Position numbers and translations under genes: made by a program. From Mogibacterium sp. (GTDB taxonomy: Bacteria; Bacillota; Clostridia; Peptostreptococcales; Anaerovoracaceae): a stretch of 64,000 nucleotides of DNA. Position 1 is the stretch's first letter. Each line of letters opens with the position of its first letter. Location: assembly GCA_017434025.1 (NCBI GenBank), contig JAFRGC010000013.1:46411-110410 (forward strand), in the 5' to 3' direction. The notes beneath the pieces were generated by a model. It was given only the letters and a program-made list of their open reading frames with translations, was not told the origin of the DNA and ran no database searches. Below are positions 17,967 through 27,079 of the stretch, piece after piece.

Positions 17967-20468
17967 CTATCTGACTACGAAATTGATGATCCTGTTCGGG
18001 ATAACGATAACTTTGACGATTTGTTTGCCTTCTATCGCTTCCTTGACCTTATCGAGTCCTCTGGCGGCTTCTTCAGTTACCTCCTTGCTCGAGTTGTTCG
18101 GCAGCAGAAGTTTGTCCTTGAGCTTGCCGTTGATCTGTACGATAACTTCCACTTCGTCCTTGACGAGCGCGGATTCATCGTATGCCGGCCATGCAGTCTC
18201 ATAGAGCCTTGTCTCATGACCGAGTTGGCTCCACATCTCTTCTGTGATATGCGGAGTAAATGGATTGAGAACAGTCAGCAGAGTCTCGATCGCTTTGTTG
18301 AAGAGCGGGAGATTCATCTCTGCGTTCTGTTTGTATTTATACATTTCATTGACGAGTTCCATGATGGAAGCAATCGCCGTATTGAAATTGAACCTGCCGC
18401 CTGCATCCTCTGTGACCTTCTTGATCGTTGCATTGACCATGAAGTTCAGGGATTTATCAGCTTCGTTAGCCATAACAGGCTCAGCAAATTCTCTCTGATC
18501 TCCTCTGATATCATTGATATACTCGAATACCAGTCTGTAGACTCTGTTAAGAAATCTGTAGCTGCCTTCTACGCCTTCATCAGACCAGTCGAGTTCTTTC
18601 TCCGGCGGTGCAGCGAAGAGTATGAAGAGTCTCGCTGTATCCGATCCGTATTTTGCCTGGATCTCCTGCGGGCTTACGACGTTGCCAAGTGATTTGCTCA
18701 TCTTAGCCTTGACGTAATTGCCTTCGCTGTCAGTATATCCCTTGATGACCATGCCCTGGGTCAGAAGGTTCTTGAACGGTTCTTCCGCATCACAGAGTCC
18801 GAGATCATGCAGTACCATCTGGAAGAATCTCGCGTACATGAGGTGCAGGATCGCATGCTCTACACCGCCGATATACTGATCAACGTTCATCCAGTAATTT
18901 GCCTTTGCAGGATCGAAAGGCATCTTTTCGTTATGCGCGTCGCAGTATCTGAGGAAGTACCATGAAGAGTCGAGGAACGTATCCATGGTATCGATCTCTC
19001 TCTCAGCATCTCCACCGCATTTCGGGCATTTGCACTTTCTGAATGTCTTGGAAGTTGTGAGCGGTGAATCACCTTTGCCTGTAAACTCTACGTCTGTCGG
19101 AAGCAGTACAGGAAGGTTCTTTTCATCTTCAGGAACCCATCCGCACTTGTCGCACCAGATCATAGGGATAGGTGTTCCCCAGTATCTCTGTCTGCTGATC
19201 AGCCAGTCTCTGAGCTTGTAATTGATTGTGCCCTTACCCAGGCCCTTGCTCTCAAGATCAGCAGTGATCTTCCTGATCGCATCCTTGTTGTTCATTCCGT
19301 TATAATCACCGGAATTGATCATTGTGCCTTCTGCAGCAGCAGCTTCAGTAAGGTTGTCAAGATCCACATCCGGAACATCAACTACAGGGATGATATCGAG
19401 GCCAAACTTCTTCGCGAACTCGAAGTCTCTCTGGTCATGTGCAGGTACCGCCATGATGGCTCCTGTACCGTAATCCATCATGACATAGTCAGAGATATAG
19501 ATCGGCACTTTCTTGCCGTTGACCGGATTGACAGCATAGTGTCCGATGAACTCTCCTGTCTTCTCCTTGGTGAGTGAAGTTCTCTCCAGTTCGGACTTGT
19601 GCGCGCACTCTTCAACATATGCATTGACAGCATCCTCATATTCAGTGCCTGCAACGAGTTCTTTCACATATGGATGCTCAGGTGACATTACCATGTAAGT
19701 GACACCGAACAGTGTATCCGGACGAGTCGTGAAGACTACCAGATCTTTATCGAATCCATCGATAGTGAATGTTACTTCGGCACCTTCCGACCTGCCGATC
19801 CAGTTCTTCTGCATGGCTTTGACTTTGTCCGGCCATCCAGGCAGCTCTTCAAGATTGGAGAGCAGTCTGTCTGCATAATCAGTGATCTTAAGATACCACT
19901 GGCTGAGGTGCTTCTTGGTTACCGGCGTATGGCAGCGCTCGCAGCAGCCGTCAACGACCTGCTCGTTCGCCAGTACTGTCTGGCAGTCAGGGCACCAGTT
20001 GACCGGATTATCTTTCTTATAAGCGAGACCTTTCTTGTAGAACTGAATGAAGATCCACTGCATCCATCTGTAGTAATCAGGCTTGCAAGTAGCAACTTCC
20101 CTGTCCCAGTCATAGCTGAGACCGAGCGATTTCAGCTGGTCACGCATATCGTTCATGTTGTCATTGGTCCAGCTGAAAGGATGGATCCCGTGCTTGATCG
20201 CAGCGTTTTCTGCAGGCAGACCGAAAGAATCCCATCCCATCGGATGAAGCACGCTGTATCCTGCCATCTTCTTGAATCTGGCAACAACGTCGCCGATCGA
20301 GTAGTTCCTTACATGGCCCATGTGAAGCTTGCCTGAAGGATAAGGGAACATCTCAAGTACGTAGTATTTCTCCTTATCAGGGTCTTCAGTGGTCGAGAAT
20401 GCCTTCTCTTCTTCCCAGATCTTCTGCCATTTGCTTTCTATAGCGGTAAAATCGTATTTGTCTCGCAT
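17967..20468 (-). CDS. leuS: Leucyl-tRNA synthetase
   Basis: 833 residues, bacterial-type LeuRS. HIGH-type [16 protein letters not shown] near 41-56, zinc-type [13 protein letters not shown], editing-domain [25 protein letters not shown] and the [10 protein letters not shown] loop are all present, ending with the usual small C-terminal domain. No T-box leader is possible: only 39 bases separate it from rsfS. Two tRNA-Leu genes lie elsewhere in the window (32.2-32.4 kb). Confidence 0.98.
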   Translation of the reverse strand: MRDKYDFTAIESKWQKIWEEEKAFSTTEDPDKEKYYVLEMFPYPSGKLHMGHVRNYSIGDVVARFKKMAGYSVLHPMGWDSFGLPAENAAIKHGIHPFSWTNDNMNDMRDQLKSLGLSYDWDREVATCKPDYYRWMQWIFIQFYKKGLAYKKDNPVNWCPDCQTVLANEQVVDGCCERCHTPVTKKHLSQWYLKITDYADRLLSNLEELPGWPDKVKAMQKNWIGRSEGAEVTFTIDGFDKDLVVFTTRPDTLFGVTYMVMSPEHPYVKELVAGTEYEDAVNAYVEECAHKSELERTSLTKEKTGEFIGHYAVNPVNGKKVPIYISDYVMMDYGTGAIMAVPAHDQRDFEFAKKFGLDIIPVVDVPDVDLDNLTEAAAAEGTMINSGDYNGMNNKDAIRKITADLESKGLGKGTINYKLRDWLISRQRYWGTPIPMIWCDKCGWVPEDEKNLPVLLPTDVEFTGKGDSPLTTSKTFRKCKCPKCGGDAEREIDTMDTFLDSSWYFLRYCDAHNEKMPFDPAKANYWMNVDQYIGGVEHAILHLMYARFFQMVLHDLGLCDAEEPFKNLLTQGMVIKGYTDSEGNYVKAKMSKSLGNVVSPQEIQAKYGSDTARLFILFAAPPEKELDWSDEGVEGSYRFLNRVYRLVFEYINDIRGDQREFAEPVMANEADKSLNFMVNATIKKVTEDAGGRFNFNTAIASIMELVNEMYKYKQNAEMNLPLFNKAIETLLTVLNPFTPHITEEMWSQLGHETRLYETAWPAYDESALVKDEVEVIVQINGKLKDKLLLPNNSSKEVTEEAARGLDKVKEAIEGKQIVKVIVIPNRIINFVVR

Positions 20469-20507
20469 TTCTGTATTATCTCCTTATGAATTTGATCCCG
20501 GATACCC

Positions 20508-20849
20508 TTATCCAATAATGATGGATTCGCAGTCGCTCCAGATCTTCTCCAGTGTATATTTATCTCTGACAGCTTCAGTGAACAAGTTCACAATAACGTC
20601 CCCGCCATCAACAAGGATCCATCCTGTATCCGGGCGGCCTTCTTTATTCCTCAATTCGATCCCGAGTTCGGCAAGTTTGTCTTCCACTTCATCCGCAAGT
20701 GCTCCAAGCTGTCTTTCCGATCCGCCGGTAGCGTTTACGAAGAAATCCGCGAAAGAAGATTTCTCTGCTATATCGATCATAACGATATCTCTTGCTTTCT
20801 TGGAATTGAGCAGTTCAGCGATAACCTGTGCGATTTCTTTACTTTCCAT
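20508..20849 (-). CDS. rsfS: Ribosomal silencing factor RsfS
   Basis: 113 residues, DUF143/Iojap family. DIVMIDIAEKSSFADFFVNATGGSERQLGALADEV and GRPDTGWILVDGGDVIVNLF are the family core. It binds uL14 and blocks subunit joining in starvation. The nadD-yqeK-rsfS order is typical of Bacillota; here it continues directly into leuS. Confidence 0.95.
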   Translation of the reverse strand: MESKEIAQVIAELLNSKKARDIVMIDIAEKSSFADFFVNATGGSERQLGALADEVEDKLAELGIELRNKEGRPDTGWILVDGGDVIVNLFTEAVRDKYTLEKIWSDCESIIIG

Positions 20850-20864
20850 CTTCTCTCCTTGAAA

Positions 20865-21449
20865 TTATGATCTGTTATTGATCCTGTTGACTATAAATTC
20901 TCTTGCAAGGATCGTATCCTCGTCAGGGATACGTCCCATTGAATATAATCTGTTGATCGTGAAATCCATTATGAACAGGCATGCTCCGTCAAGATCGGTC
21001 CTTGCCTGATCCTGCAGCTCTCTGAGCCCCTGATAGTTCCTGTTATCCTCTATCGCATCAGCAACATATACGATCTCTTCCAGCATCGACATCCCTGCCC
21101 GTCCTGTCGTATGGCTTCTTACGGCATTGAGGATCTCTTCATCCTTAACTCCGAACTCGCTCCTCAGGATCTCTGCACCTACTTTGGAATGTGCAAGCGC
21201 GTTGTTGCCGATATACATATCCGGCAGTCCGAATTTCCTGACATAGCCGTTCATCACGTCTTCGGAAAAACACTTCGCGATATCATGATATCTGCCGGCA
21301 AAACGAGCTTTGCTCACGTCCTCTCCGTATATCTCCGCGAGCTCTGCAGCCATTTTCTCAACACCGAGTGAATGTCTGTAACGAGATGCTTTGAGATGAT
21401 CCACAAGGAACTGTTCCAGGCGTTCTCTATCTGTACAGATCGTGTCCAA
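20865..21449 (-). CDS. yqeK: YqeK-type HD-domain hydrolase (bis(5'-nucleosyl)-tetraphosphatase, symmetrical)
   Basis: About 194 residues. HD signature residues are visible as SRYRHSLGVEKMA, GRYHDIAKC and AHSKVGAEIL, with NAVRSHTTGRAGMS and EIVYVADAIEDNR downstream. YqeK proteins cleave Ap4A to 2 ADP. I chose the TTG at 21447-21449 (protein LDTICTDRERLEQFLVD) because GGAGG lies nine bases upstream; a more distant ATG at 21503 only re-reads the nadD 3' end. It overlaps nadD by 23 bases. Confidence 0.9.
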   Translation of the reverse strand: MDTICTDRERLEQFLVDHLKASRYRHSLGVEKMAAELAEIYGEDVSKARFAGRYHDIAKCFSEDVMNGYVRKFGLPDMYIGNNALAHSKVGAEILRSEFGVKDEEILNAVRSHTTGRAGMSMLEEIVYVADAIEDNRNYQGLRELQDQARTDLDGACLFIMDFTINRLYSMGRIPDEDTILAREFIVNRINNRS

Positions 21450-22032
21450 TAATGTATTCCTCCACTCCGGGCAGTACCAGATCTGAAATAGGCCGCCCGT
21501 CATTGATTCTTGTTCTTATCTCAGTAGATGAAGCGTCTACCGGCGCCATGTCCAACAGCGTTATATCTGCGCGGTATCTCTCTCTGAACGAGTCGATGAT
21601 CTTCAGTCCTGCTGTGTCATCCGATCCCGGTCTGCGGGCAGTGATCAGGTGATAATTCCTTATGATCTCCTCACCCTTATACCATTGATCAAGCTGTACT
21701 AAAGAATCAAATCCGAGAACAAAATACAGTTCTCCTCCGAGAAGATCTTTCCAGTATCTCAGTGTTTCAATGGTATACGAAGTACCGCCTTTGCGAAGCT
21801 CGTATGTGGACAGGCAGAAAGCTTTGTTGTAGCTGAGCGCGGCCTTGATCATGCCGCATCTGTCCTTGCCGTCAGTGACTTTCCTGTCCTGTTTGAACGG
21901 TGAGACATATGCAGGCATGAAGATCAGTTTGTCCAGAGAACATTCACGGACAGCACTTTCAGCCAGCTTGATGTGTCCGATATGGATCGGATCGAATGAT
22001 CCGCCGTAGATCGCGTATCTCTTGTCTTTCAT
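21427..22032 (-). CDS. nadD: Nicotinate-nucleotide adenylyltransferase
   Basis: 201 residues. The nucleotidyltransferase motif YAIYGGSFDPIHIGHIKLAE is followed by FMPAYVSPFKQDRKV and the SSTEIRTRINDGRPIS motif. NadD makes deamido-NAD from NaMN. The ATG at 22030-22032 is taken; a TTG three codons earlier is an alternative and neither has a strong SD, the gene following aspS by 12 bases. Confidence 0.95.
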   Translation of the reverse strand: MKDKRYAIYGGSFDPIHIGHIKLAESAVRECSLDKLIFMPAYVSPFKQDRKVTDGKDRCGMIKAALSYNKAFCLSTYELRKGGTSYTIETLRYWKDLLGGELYFVLGFDSLVQLDQWYKGEEIIRNYHLITARRPGSDDTAGLKIIDSFRERYRADITLLDMAPVDASSTEIRTRINDGRPISDLVLPGVEEYIIGHDLYR

Positions 22033-22044
22033 TGATATCAATGC

Positions 22045-23814
22045 TTAGTCAGCCTGCTGAACTACTTCGATACCAAGCTCTTCGAGCTGGCCTTCGCCTG
22101 CAGGAGCAGGAGCTTCGCATACAGGACATTCAGCATTCTGGTTCTTAGGGAATGCGATGACTTCTCTGATGCTCTTCTCTCCGAGGAGAAGCATTACGAG
22201 TCTGTCAAGCCCATACGCAAGACCTGCATGAGGCGGTGCGCCGTATTTGAATGCTTCGATCAGGAATCCGAACTTCACCTGGCATTCTTCTTCTGTAAGT
22301 CCGAGGACTTCGAACATCTTCTTCTGCAGCTCTTTGTCATGGATTCTGACACTGCCTCCGCCGAGCTCAACACCGTTCAGAACGATATCGTAAGCGTTTG
22401 CGTTGAGTGACATGATATCGCCGTTATCGAGTTTGTACAGCTCGTCGAGTTTTGGCTGTGTGAACGGATGATGCATAGCCTTGATGGTACCCTCTTCGTC
22501 CTTCTCGAACATCGGGAAGTCTACGACCCAGAGGAAGTTGTACTGATTATCATCAAGCATTCCGAGGATACCGGCGATCCTTCTTCTGAGGAAGCCGAGA
22601 GAATCATATGTGACCTTGGATGTTCCGCTGACGATGAATACTGCATCTCCTGCCTTAGCTCCGCACTTGTCGAGAACGGCTTTGAGCTCTTCATCGCTGA
22701 AGAACTTGCCTATCGAAGAAGATATTCCATCCGCTTCTTCTTTGATCCAGAAGAGGCTCTTGGCTCCATAGTGTTTGACCTCGGATGTAAGTTTGTCGAT
22801 CTTCTTCCTGGAGAACTCGTGAGCTCCGCCTGGTACGCAGATACCTCTGATATCTCCGCCTGCAGCAAGATTGTCCGTAAATACGCCGAATCCGCAGCCT
22901 TCGAAAACATCATTGAGTTTGATGAGTTCGATATCAAATCTCGTATCAGGCTTGTCGGAGCCATAACGCTCCATCGCCTCAGCATATGTCATCCTTGGGA
23001 ACGGGGTCTCGATATCGATGCCCTTGACTTCCTTCATGACTCTCTTGAGGAAACCTTCCTGAACTTCGATAACATCATCGACTCCGGCAAATGACATCTC
23101 CAGGTCGATCTGAGTGAACTCAGGCTGTCTGTCAGCTCTGAGATCCTCATCTCTGAAGCACTTGGCGATCTGAATATATCTGTCAGTTCCGGATACCATC
23201 AGAAGCTGCTTGAACATCTGCGGCGACTGAGGCAGAGCATAGAAGTATCCATTGTGTATCCTGCTCGGAACGATATAGTCTCTCGCACCTTCCGGTGTAG
23301 GCTTGATCAGGATCGGAGTCTCAACTTCAGTGAAGCCCATTTCGTCGAAGTAATCTCTGGCGCACTTGACTACTTTGTGACGGAATGTGAGATTGCGCTG
23401 CATCTTGTTCTTGCGAAGATCAAGATATCTGTACTTGAGTCTCAGATTGTCATCTACATTATCATCATCTCTGACATAGATCGGCGGTGTCTCAGACTTT
23501 GAATAAATGACCATGTCAGTAGCGAAAACTTCGATTTCTCCTGTAGGGATACCTGCATTCTTGGAAGATCTCTCCCTGACAACGCCCTTGACTCCGATAC
23601 AGTATTCGCTTCTAAGAGACTTTGCCATCTCATGAATGTCAGCCGGTACATCTTCATTGAAAGTGACCTGTGTGATACCGGTCTTGTCTCTGATATCTAC
23701 GAAAACTAGGCTGCCCAGGCTCCTTGCCTTAGCTACCCAGCCGTTGAGTACTACGCTGCTTCCTTCGTCAGAGAGCCTGAGCTCTCCGCACATATGAGTT
23801 CTCTTATATAGCAT
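22045..23814 (-). CDS. aspS: Aspartyl-tRNA synthetase
   Basis: 589 residues, bacterial AspRS: OB-fold anticodon domain (LNGWVAKARSLGSLVFVDIRDKTG), class II motif 2 (QIAKCFRDEDLRADRQPEFTQ), GAD insertion domain (FRR-type region replaced by KAGDAVFIVSGTS) and motif 3 (GLAYGLDRLVMLL). Whether it is discriminating or also charges tRNA-Asn cannot be told without the rest of the genome. It overlaps hisS by 11 bases. Confidence 0.97.
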   Translation of the reverse strand: MLYKRTHMCGELRLSDEGSSVVLNGWVAKARSLGSLVFVDIRDKTGITQVTFNEDVPADIHEMAKSLRSEYCIGVKGVVRERSSKNAGIPTGEIEVFATDMVIYSKSETPPIYVRDDDNVDDNLRLKYRYLDLRKNKMQRNLTFRHKVVKCARDYFDEMGFTEVETPILIKPTPEGARDYIVPSRIHNGYFYALPQSPQMFKQLLMVSGTDRYIQIAKCFRDEDLRADRQPEFTQIDLEMSFAGVDDVIEVQEGFLKRVMKEVKGIDIETPFPRMTYAEAMERYGSDKPDTRFDIELIKLNDVFEGCGFGVFTDNLAAGGDIRGICVPGGAHEFSRKKIDKLTSEVKHYGAKSLFWIKEEADGISSSIGKFFSDEELKAVLDKCGAKAGDAVFIVSGTSKVTYDSLGFLRRRIAGILGMLDDNQYNFLWVVDFPMFEKDEEGTIKAMHHPFTQPKLDELYKLDNGDIMSLNANAYDIVLNGVELGGGSVRIHDKELQKKMFEVLGLTEEECQVKFGFLIEAFKYGAPPHAGLAYGLDRLVMLLLGEKSIREVIAFPKNQNAECPVCEAPAPAGEGQLEELGIEVVQQAD

Positions 23815-25051
23815 CTGTCAGTTCCTCCCTTGAAACTTTAACCTGTTCGGAATTTGCCATGTTCTTGAGTGTGAGCTGTCCGCTCTCCACTTCGTCGTCT
23901 CCGATCACGACGGTATAATGAGCGCCAAGCTTGTTGGCGTATTTCATCTGGCCTTTGAAATTTCTTTCTCTGGTATCCATTTCAGCGCGAACGCCTTTGG
24001 ACCTGAGTTCATGCAGCAGTCCCAGCGAATACTCTCTCGCATTATCTCCTATCCATGCGATGAATACCTGAGGTGTCTGAACACCTCCGAAATCGTGTCC
24101 GTTGAGCTCCATCATCATGAGAAGTCTCTCTTTGCCAAGTCCAAAACCTACACCCGGCATATCCGGCCCGCCGATCTCCTCGATCAAGTGATCATATCTG
24201 CCGCCTCCGCACACAGTTCCCTGTGCTCCGATCTTAGTCGTGATGAACTCGAATGCAGTCTTAGTATAGTAGTCGAGTCCTCTTACGATCGTAGGATCAA
24301 CAGTATAGCTGATACCCATAGCATCGAGGTGCGATCTGAGCTGGTCGAAATCCCTGCGGCAATCCTCACAGAGATAATCGAGCATCATCGGTGCGCCTTT
24401 GACAGCCTCTTTGTCTTCCGGTGACTTGCAGTCGAGGATCCTCATAGGATTTTTGTCAAATCTGGACTTGCATGTATCGCAAAGACAGTCGAATTTCGGT
24501 CTCAGGAATTCCTGAAGAGCCTGTCTGTGGAGTGGTCTGCACTTCCTGCATCCCACACTTGAAATATGCAGTTCAATGTCGTTGATCCCCATGCGGTGCA
24601 GGAAATCGTTTCCAAGAGCTATGACCTCAGCATCTGCGATCATGCTCGATGTTCCGAAATTCTCAATACCGAACTGGTGGAACTCTCTCAGTCTGCCTGC
24701 CTGCGGCTTCTCATATCTGAAGCACGATGTATTGTAATAATACTTCGTCGGCTGAGTCTCGGCATACTGGTTGCTCTCAATAAAAGCTCTGACAGCAGAA
24801 GCTGTGCCTTCCGGCTTGAGAGTGATGCTCCTGCCGCCCAGATCATCGAACGTATACATTTCTTTCTGGACTATGTCAGTCGTGTCTCCGACTCCCCTTT
24901 TGAAAAGTTCTGTGGCTTCGAAGGTAGGAGTTCTCATCTCTTTGAAACCATACTCAGAACATATCCTGGCCCATTCAGATTCGATATACTGCCATTTGTA
25001 CGAATCTGCCGGGAGTATGTCTTTAGTCCCTTTTGGCGCTTTGATAGCCAT
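23804..25051 (-). CDS. hisS: Histidyl-tRNA synthetase
   Basis: 415 residues. KGTKDILPADSYKW at the N-terminus, class II motif 2 (YYNTSCFRYEKPQAGRLREFHQ), the HisA motif PTIVRGLDYYTKTAFEF and GVGFGLGKERLLM are present. An internal four-Cys element (CRKCRP, CDTCKSRF, CEDC) is usual for clostridial HisRS. Start is the ATG at 25049-25051 with GGAGG five bases upstream; that SD is also the end of hemZ. The hisS-aspS pair is a standard Bacillota arrangement. Confidence 0.97.
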   Translation of the reverse strand: MAIKAPKGTKDILPADSYKWQYIESEWARICSEYGFKEMRTPTFEATELFKRGVGDTTDIVQKEMYTFDDLGGRSITLKPEGTASAVRAFIESNQYAETQPTKYYYNTSCFRYEKPQAGRLREFHQFGIENFGTSSMIADAEVIALGNDFLHRMGINDIELHISSVGCRKCRPLHRQALQEFLRPKFDCLCDTCKSRFDKNPMRILDCKSPEDKEAVKGAPMMLDYLCEDCRRDFDQLRSHLDAMGISYTVDPTIVRGLDYYTKTAFEFITTKIGAQGTVCGGGRYDHLIEEIGGPDMPGVGFGLGKERLLMMMELNGHDFGGVQTPQVFIAWIGDNAREYSLGLLHELRSKGVRAEMDTRERNFKGQMKYANKLGAHYTVVIGDDEVESGQLTLKNMANSEQVKVSREELTDAI

Positions 25052-25052
25052 C

Positions 25053-26432
25053 TTATCCTCCGTAATACTTATATTTCCTTGCGAGCATCTCATCGAAACG
25101 CTCGTTGTAAACTTTGTAATTGCTGACATTGGCAACTCTTTCGAGTCTGTCCTCGTCAGGATAATATATCTTACCGATCGCTCCGGCACCGAGGCCGATG
25201 ATCGTTTGTTTCTCTTCCATGATCCTGATGTTATACAGGGAATGTCTTCCCGGCATGCAGTAGCCTACGTTCTCAAGTGCGCCCATCTGGTGCTTCTGCC
25301 TGTAAATGTAGTATGGTACAAAACCGGCTTCACCCAGTCTGGTCCTCGCATAGTCGACCATTTCTGCTACTGCAGCTGTATTCCGTCTGTAGTATTCAGG
25401 GTCATTCTCTCTTAATCTGGATCCTCTCTTGACTGAGAGTGTATGTACTGTAATGTTGTTCGCTCCGAGACTGATGATCTCATCAAGTGTGGAACGGAAA
25501 TCATCGATATCTTCCCCCGGAAGGCCTGCAATGAGATCAGCATTGATCACATCAAATCCGTATTTCGAAGCCAGTTCATATCCATTACGGATATCCTGTG
25601 CTGTATGATCCCTTCCGATGGCACGGAGCGTTGCGTCTTTCATAGACTGCGGATTGATACTGATCCTGCTGACACCGGCTTCGCGCATGACACGGAGCTT
25701 ATCTGCTGTGATCGTATCCGGTCTGCCGGCTTCAACGGTGAATTCGACCGCTGCCGGATCGATATGGAACGCTGAACTGACCTCACCGATAAGGACCCTC
25801 AGCTGTTCTGCACTCAGCGTTGTCGGTGTACCTCCGCCTATATATATGCTCTCAAGGACAGTACCGTTTGAAACCGCAAGGTCTCCCGTCAGCCTTATCT
25901 CTCTGAGCAGATTGTCAAAATACTCTGCTATCTCCTTCTCTCCCGCAACGTTGGAAGCAAATGCGCAGTATTCGCAGCGTGTAGGACAGAACGGGATACC
26001 GATATACAGTCCGGTATAAGCGGAAGGATCGCCGTTCACATTCTCAACCTGATACTCAGCGATCTCTCTCAGCAGACTGCCTTTGTGATTGCTCACCAGA
26101 TATCTTTCAGCAAGAAGATCCTGCACCATATCCATTGAACCGCAGTTCTCTAACAGTTCAAATGCGAGCTTGAGCGGTCTGACTCCGGTCAGTGTTCCCC
26201 ATCCCGGATCAAGACCGGTAAGAGTCGACAGCAAATGGTACAGTTCTCTCTTGACCTCATCCCTGTCATCAGATCTGCGCTGATTGATCAGCCAGCTGGA
26301 AGATCCGAGCGCAAGCGGAGCGTCAGGAACATCCACAGGGATCACTTCGAACTCATCATCCGACAGGAAAACCCTTGCCAGTTCTCCGTAATGATAATCA
26401 TTTTCTGTATTGTTGATATAGAACCTATACAA
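25053..26432 (-). CDS. hemZ: HemZ-type radical SAM protein (coproporphyrinogen III oxidase-like)
   Basis: About 459 residues. The radical SAM cluster motif is CPTRCEYCAF, preceded by GLYIGIPF; SIYIGGGTPTTLSAEQL and a C-terminal HemN-like region follow. HemZ is anaerobic coproporphyrinogen dehydrogenase in Bacillus, but in haem-free Clostridia its real role is open and no other haem gene is in this window. Start is uncertain: TTG at 26430-26432 with AGAGGG nine bases upstream and 8-base overlap with the MBL gene (used), or ATG at 26453 without SD. Confidence 0.88.
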   Translation of the reverse strand: MYRFYINNTENDYHYGELARVFLSDDEFEVIPVDVPDAPLALGSSSWLINQRRSDDRDEVKRELYHLLSTLTGLDPGWGTLTGVRPLKLAFELLENCGSMDMVQDLLAERYLVSNHKGSLLREIAEYQVENVNGDPSAYTGLYIGIPFCPTRCEYCAFASNVAGEKEIAEYFDNLLREIRLTGDLAVSNGTVLESIYIGGGTPTTLSAEQLRVLIGEVSSAFHIDPAAVEFTVEAGRPDTITADKLRVMREAGVSRISINPQSMKDATLRAIGRDHTAQDIRNGYELASKYGFDVINADLIAGLPGEDIDDFRSTLDEIISLGANNITVHTLSVKRGSRLRENDPEYYRRNTAAVAEMVDYARTRLGEAGFVPYYIYRQKHQMGALENVGYCMPGRHSLYNIRIMEEKQTIIGLGAGAIGKIYYPDEDRLERVANVSNYKVYNERFDEMLARKYKYYGG

Positions 26433-27054
26433 ATGGATTGGCCCTCTTTTCATATCCGATAGTAGTCGGCTGACCATGTCCCGGATAAGCTATCATATCT
26501 TCATCTAATGTGTACAGTTTGGACCGGATGGATTCTACAAGAGTCTCCCAGTTGCCTGTCTCGAGAGAAGTATTGCCGACAGACAGACGGAACAGCGTGT
26601 CACCGGTAAATACTTCACGGTCTGTCACAAAACAGATACCGCCTTCCGTATGTCCCGGTGTCTCAATGACACGTATCACAGTCTGTCCCAGATCAATGGT
26701 ATCGCCTTCTTTGAGCAGCAAATGTGCTTCCGGACAGATCCCCGGACGTCCGTTATTGAGAGCCATCCACTTATTGTCACGTCCCCCGTGAAGGAGATAA
26801 GTCTCAGCCGCTGGAGCTGCAAAAACAGCATCTGGATAATCGTTCAGATACTTGTCTGCCGCAGCGAAATGATCGTAATGGCCATGCGTCAGCAGAATAT
26901 ATTTGAGAGAAAATGCGTCACCGCAGCCAATATCCAATGAAGGTATCAAATATCCGGGATCGATAACAGCGCAGCTGCCCGTTGCTTCATCTGTTATCAG
27001 ATAAGTGTTTTCCCCGAGAGGGCCAAACGGATAACATTTTATTGTAATACTCAT
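26425..27054 (-). CDS. MBL-fold metallo-hydrolase (YqgX/glyoxalase II-like)
   Basis: 209 residues. Metal-ligand motifs: THGHYDHFAAADKYL (HxHxDH), ETPGHTEGGICF, FTGDTLFRLSVG and YPGHGQPTTIGYEK. This is the compact single-domain glyoxalase II-like group. The substrate is unknown. It lies 25 bases after relA and overlaps hemZ; a relA-MBL-hemZ-hisS order is frequent in Clostridia. Confidence 0.9.
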   Translation of the reverse strand: MSITIKCYPFGPLGENTYLITDEATGSCAVIDPGYLIPSLDIGCGDAFSLKYILLTHGHYDHFAAADKYLNDYPDAVFAAPAAETYLLHGGRDNKWMALNNGRPGICPEAHLLLKEGDTIDLGQTVIRVIETPGHTEGGICFVTDREVFTGDTLFRLSVGNTSLETGNWETLVESIRSKLYTLDEDMIAYPGHGQPTTIGYEKRANPFV

Positions 27055-27079
27055 GTGAAATCTCCTCTAAGCTGAACTA

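Noticed and set aside
20469-20507. T-box leaders before leuS, hisS, aspS or pheS
   Set aside because: Gaps before these genes are 39 bases or less, or overlap; no specifier-loop structure can fit.
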